This document shows, piece by piece, positions 17,115 through 26,339 of a DNA stretch of 64,000 nucleotides. The translations under genes were made by a program, and so were the position numbers. The stretch is taken from positions 1 to 64,000 of the forward strand of contig JAHIQM010000020.1 of the NCBI GenBank assembly GCA_018902545.1, given 5' to 3'. Within the stretch, counting starts at the first letter, position 1, and every line of letters begins with the position of its first letter. The stretch is from Pseudomonadota bacterium. GTDB taxonomy: Bacteria; Desulfobacterota; Desulfovibrionia; Desulfovibrionales; Desulfomicrobiaceae. The notes below the pieces were generated by a model. That model had not been told where the DNA came from, ran no database searches, and saw only the letters and a list, made by a program, of their open reading frames with translations.

Positions 17115-18248
17115 ATGATCAGAAAAATATTCCTCGCCGTTCTTCTAGTGGCTGTCGTGGCCGGTGTCCTTGCAGGGATCAAGGCCATGCAGATCAGAGC
17201 CATGATCGAGCAGTCCGAGTCCTTTTCCATGCCTGCGGCCGTGGTCTCCACTGTGGGCGCGGTCTCCGCCTCCTGGGAAACGGTTTTTTCCGCCGTGGGG
17301 TCCGTCACTGCCGTACAGGGCGTGACCATGACCGCCGAGGCCCCGGGCAAGGTCGTGCGCATCGATTTCGACTCCGGTGACCGCGTTGAGGCCGGAACGG
17401 TGCTTGCCCAGTTGGACATCTCCGAAGAGACGGCCCGTCTGCGGGCTCTCGAAGCAGGCGAGAATCTGGCCCGGGTCAATCTGCGGCGCATCGAATCCCT
17501 GGTCGCCCAGCGCTCCACGGCCAAGGCCGAATACGATGCGGCGCTGGCCGAGCATCGCCAGATCCTGGCCCAGATGGACGCGCTCAAGGCCTTTATCGCC
17601 AAGAAGACCATCCGCGCGCCCTTCAGCGGGATCCTGGGCATCCGCCGCATCAACCTGGGGCAGAATCTCGGTGATTCGGACGTTATCGTCACCCTCACGC
17701 GTCTGGACCAGGTGCATGTCGAATTTTCGCTGCCGCAGCAGCAAGTGGCACCTGTGCTTCCCGGCGCCACGGTGCGCGTGACCACTGACGCCCTGCCCGG
17801 CCAGGCGCGGGAGGGCCGTCTTTCGGCCGTGGAGCCCCTGGCCGACAGCGCCACCCGCACGGTGCGCATGCAGGCCGAGCTGGACAATCCCGGCGAAGTG
17901 CTGCGGCCCGGCATGTTCGTCAACGTAAGCGTGGTCCTGCCGGAAAAGCGCGAGGTGACCCTCATTCCGGCGACGGCCGTGCTGTACGCTGCCTACAGCG
18001 ATTCGGTCTTTGTGGTCGAACCGGCCGAGCAGGCCGAGGCGGGCGCTGCCGAAGGACTCACGCTCAGGCAGCAGTTCGTGACCCTGGGCGAGCGTCGCGG
18101 CGATTTCGTGGCCGTGGAGCGAGGCCTTGAGCCCGGCCGGGTCGTTGTCAGCACCGGGGTCTTCAAGTACCGCAACGGTCAGTCCGTGGTCGTAGACAAC
18201 ACCCTGGCCCCGGAATTCGAGATTTCGCCCACTCCGGAAAATTCCTGA
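17115..18248 (+). CDS. RND efflux periplasmic adaptor (membrane fusion protein)
   Basis: The 377-residue HlyD/AcrA-family adaptor links an inner-membrane RND pump to an outer-membrane channel. A hydrophobic N-terminal anchor (about 3-24) has no lipobox Cys, so it is anchored by a membrane segment. The lipoyl/hairpin halves are visible (APGKVVRIDFDSGDRVEAGTVLAQLD and IRAPFSGILGIRRINLGQ). A beta-barrel and membrane-proximal domain follow. I chose ATG 17115 because it directly precedes the hydrophobic anchor; the frame is open 45 bp further. The RND permease starts 37 bp downstream. No outer-membrane factor gene is nearby. Confidence 0.9.
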   Translation: MIRKIFLAVLLVAVVAGVLAGIKAMQIRAMIEQSESFSMPAAVVSTVGAVSASWETVFSAVGSVTAVQGVTMTAEAPGKVVRIDFDSGDRVEAGTVLAQLDISEETARLRALEAGENLARVNLRRIESLVAQRSTAKAEYDAALAEHRQILAQMDALKAFIAKKTIRAPFSGILGIRRINLGQNLGDSDVIVTLTRLDQVHVEFSLPQQQVAPVLPGATVRVTTDALPGQAREGRLSAVEPLADSATRTVRMQAELDNPGEVLRPGMFVNVSVVLPEKREVTLIPATAVLYAAYSDSVFVVEPAEQAEAGAAEGLTLRQQFVTLGERRGDFVAVERGLEPGRVVVSTGVFKYRNGQSVVVDNTLAPEFEISPTPENS

Positions 18249-18285
18249 TGCGGGAGGCCGAAACGCTCCCGAGCACAAGAGTCCC

Positions 18286-21200
18286 ATGACATTCACCGAC
18301 ATTTTCATTCACCGCCCGGTCCTGGCCATCGTCGTCAGCCTGCTCATCATCATCGCCGGGCTGCAGGCGGTCTTCTCCCTCACGGTGCGGCAGTATCCAC
18401 GCAGCGACAACGCCATGGTCACGGTGAGCACGACCTATGTCGGTGCCAGCGCCGAACTGGTGCGCGGGTTCATCACCACGCCCCTGGAACGGGTCATCGC
18501 TGCGGCCGACGGTATCGATTACATCCAGTCCGAGAGTGCCCAGAATCTCTCGACCATAAACGTCCGCCTGAAGCTCAATTACGATCCCATCAAGGCCCTG
18601 TCCGAGATCAGTTCCAAGGTCGACCAGGTGCGCGGCGACCTTCCCCCCGAGGCCGAGGTGCCCGTGCTCAGCGTGGAGTCGGCGGACAGCCAGTTCGCTT
18701 CGGCCTATCTGAGTTTCACTTCCCTCGACCTGGATCAGAACAAGATCACCGACTACCTCCTGCGCGTGGTCCAGCCGCGCCTCTCGGCGCTGGACGGGGT
18801 GCAGCGAGCCGACATCCTGGGGGCGCGCACCTTTGCCATGCGCATCTGGCTCAAGCCCGACCGCATGGCTGCCCTGAACGTCAGCCCCGCTGCCGTGCGC
18901 CAGGCCCTGGCCGCGGGTAACTACCTCTCGGCCCTGGGCCGGACCAAGGGCCAGCTGATCCAGATCAACCTCACCGCAGATACGGACCTGCGCTCGGCCG
19001 ACGAGTTCCGCCGTCTGGCCATCCGCACGGAGAACGGGGCGGTGATCAGGCTGGGAGACATCGCCGACGTGGTGCTCGGGGCCGAAGACTACGGCGCTGA
19101 AGTGCGCTTCACCGGACAGACCGCCGTGTTCATCGGCGTCTGGCCCCTGCCCAACGCCAACGCCATCGACGTCTTGAAGCTGGTGCAGGCCGAGATGCAG
19201 GAGATCCAGAAATCCCTGCCCTCGGGCATGGAAGGCCGGGTCGGGTACGACGCCACGGAGTACATCAACAACGCCCTGCAGGAAGTGCGCAGCACCCTGG
19301 TCCAGACCCTGGCCATTGTCGTGGTCATCATCTTTCTTTTCCTGGGCTCGGTACGCTCCGTGCTCATTCCCATGGTCGCCATCCCCATCTCCCTGGTGGG
19401 CGGGGTGTTTCTCATGCAGATCTTCGGGTTCACCGTGAACCTCTTGACCCTGCTGGCCTTTGTTCTCTCCGTGGGCGTGCTCGTGGATGATGTCATCGTC
19501 ATCGTCGAGAACGTGTCCAGACACCTGAGCGAGGGCAAGACGCCCATGGAAGCCTCCCTTATCGGGGCGCGTGAGCTGGTGCGGCCCATCGTGGCCATGA
19601 ACGTGGTGCTCATCGCCGTGTACGCGCCCATCGGCCTGCAAGGTGGGCTGACTGGATCGCTGTTCCGGGAGTTCGCCTTCACCCTGGCCGGCACCGTGGC
19701 CATGTCCGGGGTGGTGGCCCTGACCCTTTCGCCCCTCATGGCCTCGCGCATTCTCGTCGCGGGCATAGAGGAGCGGGGCCTTGCCGGGCGCATTTCCCGA
19801 GGATTCAACAGCCTCAAGGATGTCTACGGCCGCATGCTGGCCGGGACGCTCAACTCCCGCCCCGCCGTGTATCTGGTCTGGATTCTGATCTGCGCGCTGA
19901 CCGTACCCATGTTCATGATGTCTTCCAAAGAACTTGCGCCGTCCGAGGACCAGGGCGTCATCTTTGGCATCCTCGATGCTCCGGCCGATGCCTCCCTCGA
20001 CCAGACGCGGGCCTTTGCCGCTGCGGCCAACGATGTTTTCATGAGCACGCCCGAGGCCGAATTCACCTTTCAGATCACGTTTCCCTCCAGCGGCTTCGGC
20101 GGGCTGGTGGTCAAGCCGTGGGATCAGCGCGACCGTACCGTGGCGCAGATCCTGCCGGAGGTACAGGCGGGGCTGGCCGCCATTCCGGGCATCCGGATGT
20201 TTCCGGTCACCCCGGCGGCCCTGCCCGGCGGCGGCGATTTTCCCGTGGAATTCATCATCGCCTCCACGGCGGACCCGGAGCAGATCCTGGCCTTTGCCGA
20301 GCAGATCCAGCGCAAGGCTGCGCAGAGCGGCATGTTTGCCTTCCCGCCCCTCATTGACGTGAAGATCGACCAGCCTCAGGCCGAATTGGTCATCGACCGC
20401 GACAAGGTCGCGGCCATGGGCCTGAGCCTGGCTTCCGTGGGCGGCGACGTCAGCGCCATGATGGGCGGGGGCTATGTCAACCGTTTCAATATCGATGGCC
20501 GCAGCTACAAGGTCATCCCCCAGATCCAGCGGGTGGACAGATTAAACCCCGAACAGCTCGGAAATATGTATGTGACCGGTCCGAACGGGGAGCTAGTGCC
20601 TCTGTCCTCGGTGGCCACGGTCACTAACACCACCGTCGCCCGTTCCCTGAACCGCTTCCAGCAGCTCAACGCCGTGAAGATCAGCGGCGTGGCCGTGCGC
20701 CCCCTGGACGAGGCCCTGCGCTTTCTGGAGGACGAGGCCGTGAAGATTCTGCCCCAGGGTTATGTACTCGACTACACGGGCGACTCGCGCCAGCTGCGCA
20801 CCGAGGGCAACACGTTCCTTTATTCCTTCGGCTTGGCCGTGGCGCTCATCTTCCTGACCCTGGCGGCGCAGTTCAACAGTTTCCGCGACCCATTCATCAT
20901 CCTGGCCGGGTCCGTACCCCTGGGCATGTTCGGGGCTCTCATTTTCACCTTCCTGAAGATGCCCGACCCCAACGTCGCCTTTTGGACCGAAGGCTGGACC
21001 ACGACGCTGAATATTTATTCTCAGGTCGGGTTGGTCACGCTGGTCGGACTGGTGGCCAAGAACGGCATCCTCATCGTCGAGTTCGCCAACCAGCTGCAGC
21101 TGCGCGGCCTGTCCAAGCTCGACGCCGCGCATCAGGCGGCCATGACCCGCCTGCGGCCCATCCTCATGACCGCCGGGTCGACCATTGCCGGCTTCTTCCC

Positions 21201-21399
21201 CCTGGTGCTGATCTCCGGGGCCGGGGCCGCGGCGCGCAACTCCATCGGCCTTGTGCTGGTGGGCGGCATGACCACAGGCACCCTCTTCACCCTGTTCGTG
21301 ATTCCGTCCATCTATGTTCTGGTCGCCCGCGACCATGCCGCAGACAGGAAGAATGACGCGATATCGGCGCACCTGGAAGACGGGAGCCGCGCGGGGTGA
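18286..21399 (+). CDS. RND-family efflux permease (AcrB/MexB-like, HAE1 type)
   Basis: The 1037-residue proton-driven drug efflux pump has 12 membrane helices and two large periplasmic loops. The proton-relay residues are present: the Asp pair in GVLVDDVIVIVENVSRHL (TM4) and the Lys in GLVAKNGILIVEFANQL (TM10). The N-terminus FTDIFIHRPVLAIVVS is typical. Substrates cannot be predicted. It follows the adaptor gene by 37 bp and overlaps the next gene by GTGA, an unusual partner for an efflux pump. Long open frames on the opposite strand are shadows. Confidence 0.95.
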   Translation: MTFTDIFIHRPVLAIVVSLLIIIAGLQAVFSLTVRQYPRSDNAMVTVSTTYVGASAELVRGFITTPLERVIAAADGIDYIQSESAQNLSTINVRLKLNYDPIKALSEISSKVDQVRGDLPPEAEVPVLSVESADSQFASAYLSFTSLDLDQNKITDYLLRVVQPRLSALDGVQRADILGARTFAMRIWLKPDRMAALNVSPAAVRQALAAGNYLSALGRTKGQLIQINLTADTDLRSADEFRRLAIRTENGAVIRLGDIADVVLGAEDYGAEVRFTGQTAVFIGVWPLPNANAIDVLKLVQAEMQEIQKSLPSGMEGRVGYDATEYINNALQEVRSTLVQTLAIVVVIIFLFLGSVRSVLIPMVAIPISLVGGVFLMQIFGFTVNLLTLLAFVLSVGVLVDDVIVIVENVSRHLSEGKTPMEASLIGARELVRPIVAMNVVLIAVYAPIGLQGGLTGSLFREFAFTLAGTVAMSGVVALTLSPLMASRILVAGIEERGLAGRISRGFNSLKDVYGRMLAGTLNSRPAVYLVWILICALTVPMFMMSSKELAPSEDQGVIFGILDAPADASLDQTRAFAAAANDVFMSTPEAEFTFQITFPSSGFGGLVVKPWDQRDRTVAQILPEVQAGLAAIPGIRMFPVTPAALPGGGDFPVEFIIASTADPEQILAFAEQIQRKAAQSGMFAFPPLIDVKIDQPQAELVIDRDKVAAMGLSLASVGGDVSAMMGGGYVNRFNIDGRSYKVIPQIQRVDRLNPEQLGNMYVTGPNGELVPLSSVATVTNTTVARSLNRFQQLNAVKISGVAVRPLDEALRFLEDEAVKILPQGYVLDYTGDSRQLRTEGNTFLYSFGLAVALIFLTLAAQFNSFRDPFIILAGSVPLGMFGALIFTFLKMPDPNVAFWTEGWTTTLNIYSQVGLVTLVGLVAKNGILIVEFANQLQLRGLSKLDAAHQAAMTRLRPILMTAGSTIAGFFPLVLISGAGAAARNSIGLVLVGGMTTGTLFTLFVIPSIYVLVARDHAADRKNDAISAHLEDGSRAG

Positions 21400-22013
21400 G
21401 CGGCCTTGCGCTCCTGGGCCTTGGCTGGGCCGCGTGGGGGGCCATGCACAGTCTGCTCATCAGCCCCTCCTGGATGCGGCTGATCTCGGTCCGCTTTCCC
21501 CGTCTTTGCCCCTGGTACCGGCTGGGCTACAACGGCCTGGCCGTGCTGACCATCCTCCCTCTGCTCTATTTCAAGAATGCCCTGGCCGGAGAGATGCTCC
21601 TCGGCTGGAGCGGGCCCCTCTTTATTCCGCGCTTCCTTCTTTTGGGGGTGGCGCTGTGGCTTTTCTGGGCCGGGGCCAGAGCCTACGACCTGAAGGTGGT
21701 CGGCGGTCTGGCGCAACTGCGCTCCGGGTGCACCTTTGCGGGCAGTCCCTATGCCGAGGACCTGCGTACTTCGGGCATCCTGGGCCGCGTGCGCCATCCA
21801 TGGTACGGGGGCGTGCTCATTTTGCTGTGGACCCGCACAGGGGCTTTCGATGCGGCGGAGTTGATCACCAGCCTGGTTTTGAGCCTGTACGTGCTGGTCG
21901 GCGCGCGGCTCGAGGAGCGCAAGCTTGTGCACGTCCATGGGCAGGTCTACCGCGATTATCAGCAGCGCACGCCCATGTTCTTTCCGTGGCCGCGCCGCAG
22001 GAGGACGGGGTGA
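21396..22013 (+). CDS. ICMT/NnrU-like multi-pass membrane protein, putative methyltransferase
   Basis: The 205-residue protein has about five hydrophobic helices. Its C-terminal half carries RVRHPWYGGVLILLW, then a Glu-rich turn (GARLEERKLVHVHG) and YRDYQQRTPMFFPW, the pattern of the isoprenylcysteine carboxyl methyltransferase/PEMT superfamily, where these segments bind SAM. WGAMHSLL at the N-terminus resembles NnrU/MddA-type members. The GTG start overlaps the permease stop (GTGA). Candidate roles are methylation of a lipid or small thiol; the sequence does not decide. It overlaps the following glycosyltransferase gene by 4 bp. Confidence 0.7.
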   Translation: MSGLALLGLGWAAWGAMHSLLISPSWMRLISVRFPRLCPWYRLGYNGLAVLTILPLLYFKNALAGEMLLGWSGPLFIPRFLLLGVALWLFWAGARAYDLKVVGGLAQLRSGCTFAGSPYAEDLRTSGILGRVRHPWYGGVLILLWTRTGAFDAAELITSLVLSLYVLVGARLEERKLVHVHGQVYRDYQQRTPMFFPWPRRRRTG

Positions 22014-23041
22014 TACGGCGCGTCTGGTGGCATCTTTCGGACTACATCAGCCATCGCCGGGCAGGCGCGGCCTACCGGCGGTGTCTGGCTCTGGCCGGAT
22101 TCGAGGTCGCGGACCGGCCCGAGGAGGCGGATCTGGTCGTGCTGCATGACGATCCGATGAACTGGTCTGATATTTTGGAGCGGTTTCCGGCTATGCGAAC
22201 AAAGCCCAAGGTGGGATTTGCGGTTTGGGAGGGGCTTGAATTGCCCGAGGTGTACCGAGCGGGATTTGCGCTGGTGGACGAGGTCTGGACTTCGTCGGCT
22301 TTTTCCGCCGCCGCTTTGGGTCAAGGGCACGCGAGGGTCCGAATCCTCCCGCACGTGGTCGAAGTGGCTGGTTGCGCGGCCGGTGATCTGGAATGGGCGC
22401 GCAAGCGCCTGAGCTTGAGCCCGGAAAGCCGCTATTTTTTCAGTATCGTCGACGCGATCAATCCGCGCAAGAATCTGGACGCGCTGTTGCGGGTTTTTGC
22501 ACGGGTGGCGCATGGCAACCCGACGGTTTTTCTTGTCGTGAAGCAATACCGGATGAATGTATCCTTCGGGAACGCGGCGCAGGTGTTGAGCATCGGGGAG
22601 AGTGTCACAGACAGCCGGCTTGCCGCCCTGCATGCAGGAGCGCTGGCCTACGCCAGCCCGCACCGTGGCGAGGCCTGGGGGCTCGGCCTGAGCGAGGCCA
22701 TGAGTCACGGGGTGCCGGTGCTGGCCACGGGCTGGTCCGGGAACATGGAATTCATGGACCAGCGCAACTCCATTCCCTTGCGCTTTGAATTGGAGCCGGT
22801 GGGGGAGCGCATGGCCAGGATGCTGCCGCATTTTCGGCCCGAGATGCTGTGGGCCCGGGTTGACGAGGAGCATTTGCTGCGGGAGATGCTGCGGCTGATC
22901 CGGCGCGGCCCTGATCCGGCCATGTGCGCACGGGCCCGTACAGTGGCCGAGCGGTTTTCGCCCCGGCGTGTGGCCAGAATCCTGACCGGCCTTATCCGCG
23001 AGTTGGACGCGGGCGGTTCTCTAGCCACACCCGCCACTTGA
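22010..23041 (+). CDS. GT-B glycosyltransferase (family 4-like)
   Basis: The 343-residue protein has the C-terminal half of a family 4 transferase well preserved: FFSIVDAINPRKNLDALL, then SPHRGEAWGLGLSEAMSHG with the E-x7-E nucleotide-sugar motif, then PVLATGWSGNMEFM. The N-terminal acceptor domain is short and diverged. The GTG start at 22010 overlaps the previous stop (GTGA) and has AGGAGGACGG upstream. The acceptor is unknown. Its 3' end overlaps the convergent Fe-S protein gene by 50 bp, more than usual for this region. Confidence 0.82.
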   Translation: MIRRVWWHLSDYISHRRAGAAYRRCLALAGFEVADRPEEADLVVLHDDPMNWSDILERFPAMRTKPKVGFAVWEGLELPEVYRAGFALVDEVWTSSAFSAAALGQGHARVRILPHVVEVAGCAAGDLEWARKRLSLSPESRYFFSIVDAINPRKNLDALLRVFARVAHGNPTVFLVVKQYRMNVSFGNAAQVLSIGESVTDSRLAALHAGALAYASPHRGEAWGLGLSEAMSHGVPVLATGWSGNMEFMDQRNSIPLRFELEPVGERMARMLPHFRPEMLWARVDEEHLLREMLRLIRRGPDPAMCARARTVAERFSPRRVARILTGLIRELDAGGSLATPAT

Positions 23042-24110
23042 GGCGCAGGCGATGCACGTAGGCGGCGATTCCCTTCGGTTTTGGCAGCGTGCCGTCCAGG
23101 GCCGCCTGTGGGAAAAAAATCAGGTCCAGCAGGTGGACGACTGGGGTGCGGCGTGAGATGAACTTCACGCATCCCGCGCAGACGGCGATGATCACCCGTC
23201 CTTTGGCACTTTTCTCCACATCTTTGGTCCATGCGTCGGCGTAATCCGGCCGCAGCGCGCCCACAGTCCCGCCTTCCCCGCAGCACGGGGCCAGAGTTCC
23301 GCCTTGCCGGGTCCTTTCCACTTCCAGGCCTGATTCGCAGGCTAATCTTAAAGCGATTTCCCGTTCCTCTTTTTCAAATCTGAGCGGACACGGCGTGTGC
23401 ATGATGGCCGCTCCGCGCACCGGCGTTCGCCCTTGTAGCGGAGTTTCTTCCAGGACGGCGAGTACACTGCGCACGGCGAGGCCGTCGCCATACAGGTTGA
23501 AGACCTTGAAACAGTTGGGGCAGGCGGTGATGACAGTGCGAACTCCGCGCGCCAAAAGGGTGGCGCGCAGGGTTCCGAATCGGCTTTCAAAAAAATTGCG
23601 GCGGCCCAGATCGTGGGATGGCTTGAAGCAGCAGCCCAGCACCAAACCAATGGCCGGGTCCGCTCCGCGCAGATGGCGGTAGAGAGCAAGGGCCGTGCGG
23701 GGGTGTGCGCCGGGAAAGGTGCAGCCGGGGAAAAGCACCGTGTCGCCCCCTGGGGGCAGCGCGACAAGGCGAAAGAGGGCGGAGGCCCCCACGGCTTCGT
23801 AGTTCAGCAGGGAGCGGTAGGGGGCCAGGCTGGCCACTTGGTTTTCAAGAGCAGCCCTGCGCATGGCCAGGAAAAATTCCGGCAGGGGAAAACTCATGGG
23901 GCAGGTGGCATGGCACAGCCCGCACAGGCTGCATTCAAACGCGCGGGCGATACCGGTGCTGCCACCAAGCAACTGGCCTGCCAGGTCCTTGGGCGTACCG
24001 TGTTCCCGCAGAAAAGCGCAACGCACCTGGCAGGCCCGGCACTGCGTGCAGTCCTCAAAGATGGATCGGGCCAGGGATACCAGTTGCGGTGGCAGTCCCG
24101 GAGGTTTCAT
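22992..24110 (-). CDS. Orphan HdrD/GlcF-like Fe-S protein with CCG domains
   Basis: The 372-residue protein begins with two [4Fe-4S] ferredoxin motifs (CTQCRACQVRC and CSLCGLCHATCP) and continues with two cysteine-rich CCG-type domains (GCCFKPSHD...TACPNCFK and PCCGEGG...VCAGCVKF), the layout of heterodisulfide reductase subunit D, GlcF and LldE relatives. It probably handles electrons or a disulfide/2-hydroxyacid substrate at the inner face of the membrane. Sulfate reducers carry many such orphans. No flavoprotein partner gene is adjacent. It overlaps the marC-family gene by 4 bp upstream, so both sit in one transcript. Confidence 0.82.
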   Translation of the reverse strand: MKPPGLPPQLVSLARSIFEDCTQCRACQVRCAFLREHGTPKDLAGQLLGGSTGIARAFECSLCGLCHATCPMSFPLPEFFLAMRRAALENQVASLAPYRSLLNYEAVGASALFRLVALPPGGDTVLFPGCTFPGAHPRTALALYRHLRGADPAIGLVLGCCFKPSHDLGRRNFFESRFGTLRATLLARGVRTVITACPNCFKVFNLYGDGLAVRSVLAVLEETPLQGRTPVRGAAIMHTPCPLRFEKEEREIALRLACESGLEVERTRQGGTLAPCCGEGGTVGALRPDYADAWTKDVEKSAKGRVIIAVCAGCVKFISRRTPVVHLLDLIFFPQAALDGTLPKPKGIAAYVHRLRLKWRVWLENRPRPTRG

Positions 24111-24721
24111 GAACCCTGTCCGAGAAAATTCCTGATCCCGGTGAAGACGATCTGGGCCGCCATGGCCGAAAGCACCAGCCCAGTGATCTTGGTCATGATG
24201 GACAGGCCCACGGACCCGAGGATTCTTTTCAGTGGACGAGCCGATCGCAGCAGGATGCCTACGGACAAGCAGGAACAGATCAGGGCTGCGGCGCCGATCA
24301 TGCGCTCCTTGGGCCCGCCCAGTTCCGCGCCGAGGATGAGCAGGGTGCCGATGGTGGCCGGTCCCACGGTGATGGGGATGGCCAGGGGCACCACGGCGAA
24401 ATCCACGTCCGGAGCCACCTCTTGGCTGGTTCGTTTGCCCGAGACCAGCGAGACCGCCGAGAGGAAGAGCAGGCTTCCCGCGCCGATGCGGAAACCGTCC
24501 AGGGTGATCCCAAGGGTGGAGAAGATGGGGTTGCCCGCGAAATACAGGACCAGGCTTATCACCGTCACGGACAGGGTCGTGCGGATGGCGACCCGGCGCT
24601 GTTCGGTCTTGGTCATGTGTTCGGTCATGGACAAAAACACGCTCAGCACGAAGAACGGTGTGAGCAGAAAAAAGAGCTTGATGCTCAGGCTAATGAAGAG
24701 GGTTGTCATAGTCGTGTCCAC
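24107..24721 (-). CDS. MarC/UPF0056-family inner-membrane protein
   Basis: About 204 residues with six hydrophobic helices. Family segments include ATLLILGAEL-like and VPLAIPITVGPATIGTLLILG, close to the MarC signature PLAxPxxxGPG/AT. Function of the family is unknown; an antibiotic-resistance role proposed for E. coli MarC was not supported. I give the GTG at 24721 because GGGAGG lies 10 nt upstream; the ATG at 24709 (MTTLFISLS) is the main alternative. It overlaps the downstream Fe-S gene by 4 bp. Confidence 0.85.
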   Translation of the reverse strand: MDTTMTTLFISLSIKLFFLLTPFFVLSVFLSMTEHMTKTEQRRVAIRTTLSVTVISLVLYFAGNPIFSTLGITLDGFRIGAGSLLFLSAVSLVSGKRTSQEVAPDVDFAVVPLAIPITVGPATIGTLLILGAELGGPKERMIGAAALICSCLSVGILLRSARPLKRILGSVGLSIMTKITGLVLSAMAAQIVFTGIRNFLGQGS

Positions 24722-24751
24722 GCGGGCCATACCTCCCGCCGCTTGATGTCG

Positions 24752-24772
24752 GGACCGGCCCAATGCCGGTCC
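24752..24772. other. Perfect hairpin between transporter and marC-family genes
   Basis: GGACCGGC (24752-24759) and GCCGGTCC (24765-24772) form an 8-bp perfect stem with a 5-nt loop, in the 111 bp between the two genes. No T-run follows on the minus strand, so it is not a standard terminator; it may be an RNA-processing or stability element. Confidence 0.4.
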
Positions 24773-24832
24773 GAGCCGTCCTTAGGACCGTGGCCAGGGA
24801 AAGGCAAGAACTTGCTCAATCCTTTAAATTCT

Positions 24833-25729
24833 TTATTCCCGCGTGGCCAGTAGAATGCCACCCAGAATGCAGGCCGCGCTCGCCAGGTGGATGAGGCCCA
24901 TGGGTTCGTCCAGCAGCACGAAGGCGGCGACGCCGCTGAACAGGGGGAGGCTGTAATAGATGAGCCCGGCCAGGGAAGGACCGATGGATTTCACGGCGCT
25001 GTTCCACATGGCGTAGGAGGCCAGGGACGCTCCGAGGCCGACGTAGAGGATAGCCCCGGCCGCACCGGGCGTGATTTCCGGAGGCCCGCTAGCGAGCAGT
25101 TCCCATCCCGCCCAGGGAATCAGAAAGACGATGCCCGTGCCAAAGAGCGTCAGCAGAAAGACAGACTGGCTCAACTCGCCCCTGAAGCGGCGCACCAGGA
25201 TGCTGTAGGCGGCGAAAATGACGGCGGCCAGACTCATCCAAAGATCCCCGATGGAAAAATCCATACTGGTCAGGCGCCCGGGATCCCCGCCGGAAATGAG
25301 CAGCAGCACTCCGGCCAGGGCAATGCTCAGGCCGCTCAATTTCCGGACGGTCAGCTTTTCGTTCAGAAAAAAGCGAGCCAGGAGGATGATGAACACCGGA
25401 GTCGATGTGGCAATGAGCGACAGGTTCAGCGCCGAGGAGCTGTGCGCGGCCTTGTAGAGCAGGGTATTGAAGGCCGTGACGCCGAGAATCGCCATGGGGA
25501 TGATGGCCGGCATGGCCTTGCGGATTTCGGCGCGCTGCGTCCACGCGGAGTGACAGGCGAAGGGCAGCAAACCCAGAAATGCCGTGCCCCAGCGCAAGAA
25601 GGACAGAGTGGCCGGTTCGATGCTCTGATTCAGGCCGCGCGCAACGATGAAGTTGCCGGACCAGATGACTGTCGCGCCCAAGGCGAAAAGGATTCCCTGC
25701 AGGGATTTTGAGGATGCGGAATCTTTCAT
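24833..25729 (-). CDS. EamA/DMT-family transporter
   Basis: The 298-residue inner-membrane protein has ten predicted helices in two EamA repeats. The first repeat starts GILFALGATVIWSGNFIVARG; the second ends SLAGLIYYSLPLFSGVAAFVLLDEP...ILGGILLA, the usual end of this family. Members export amino acids or other metabolites, and this one's substrate cannot be inferred. It stands alone after the terminator of the ZraP-like gene, 111 bp before the marC-family gene on the same strand. Confidence 0.9.
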   Translation of the reverse strand: MKDSASSKSLQGILFALGATVIWSGNFIVARGLNQSIEPATLSFLRWGTAFLGLLPFACHSAWTQRAEIRKAMPAIIPMAILGVTAFNTLLYKAAHSSSALNLSLIATSTPVFIILLARFFLNEKLTVRKLSGLSIALAGVLLLISGGDPGRLTSMDFSIGDLWMSLAAVIFAAYSILVRRFRGELSQSVFLLTLFGTGIVFLIPWAGWELLASGPPEITPGAAGAILYVGLGASLASYAMWNSAVKSIGPSLAGLIYYSLPLFSGVAAFVLLDEPMGLIHLASAACILGGILLATRE

Positions 25730-25751
25730 GAGTTTGGGGAAAAAGGATAGG

Positions 25752-25793
25752 CAAAAAATAATTCCCCCAAGCTTCTGCGAACTTGGGGGAATT
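25752..25793 (-). terminator. Terminator of the zraP-like/SHOCT operon
   Basis: A 12-bp perfect stem (AATTCCCCCAAG 25760-25771 with CTTGGGGGAATT 25782-25793) is followed on the minus strand by a T-rich run (ATTTTTTGCC). It lies 43 bp after the stop of the ZraP-like gene. Confidence 0.85.
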
Positions 25794-25835
25794 GTCGAGG
25801 GTTTCCGTGCGCCTGCTCACGGCGCGGCAGTACTT

Positions 25836-26339
25836 CTAGTGGCCGTCATGTGCGCCGGCGGCGGCAGGTGCCTGATCGGCGGTTTCACCGTCGGCAGGCT
25901 TGTCCTGGCCCATTTTACCCATCATGCCGTGCTTCATGCCGCCCCCGCTCATCATGGGGCAACCCATGCCGGACTTCTTGCCATGGCCAGGCTCGGGCAC
26001 GATGCCTTCCTGGGCCATTGTCCTGTTCAGTTTGACCTGCTCGGCATAGATCTTGGCGTTCAAAGCATTGATTTCAAGCACCAGCGCCTCAACGTTCTTC
26101 TCGTCGGTCTTTTCGCCATAAAACTCGGCATTCAAGGCGGATTCCTTGGCGAAGATCTGTTTCTTCAGGTCCGCAGTGGCGGAGGCGAATTCTTCGTGGG
26201 CTTTTTCCACGACTGCCAATTTTTCTGGGCTCATGGCCCCCATTTTCTTACCGTGCCCCTGGGCGGAAGCTGCTCCGGCAAAAGCGACGAACAGGGCCAA
26301 GGTAAGTATGGCGGCGATGGCGTTACGGTAGGTTTTCAT
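25836..26339 (-). CDS. ZraP-like periplasmic metal-responsive chaperone
   Basis: The 167-residue protein has a Sec signal peptide (cleavage after ASA at about residue 26). A helical, Gln/Glu-rich core (MSPEKLAVVEKAHEEFASATADLKKQIFA) matches the ZraP/Spy/CpxP metal-resistance family. The C-terminus is rich in Met, His, Gly and has one Cys (GMGCPMMSGGGMKHGMMG), suited to Cu, Zn or Ag binding. In enterobacteria ZraP is a zinc-dependent periplasmic chaperone that feeds back on ZraS. Here it lies downstream of a SHOCT gene and a sigma-54 promoter, facing away from the sensor-regulator pair, as in E. coli. Confidence 0.85.
   Translation of the reverse strand: MKTYRNAIAAILTLALFVAFAGAASAQGHGKKMGAMSPEKLAVVEKAHEEFASATADLKKQIFAKESALNAEFYGEKTDEKNVEALVLEINALNAKIYAEQVKLNRTMAQEGIVPEPGHGKKSGMGCPMMSGGGMKHGMMGKMGQDKPADGETADQAPAAAGAHDGH

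Noticed and set aside
18163-19641. Minus-strand 492-codon frame, His/Asp/Gly-rich, across the RND permease
   Set aside because: Low-complexity composition reflects the complement of biased codons; the plus frame has RND motifs.
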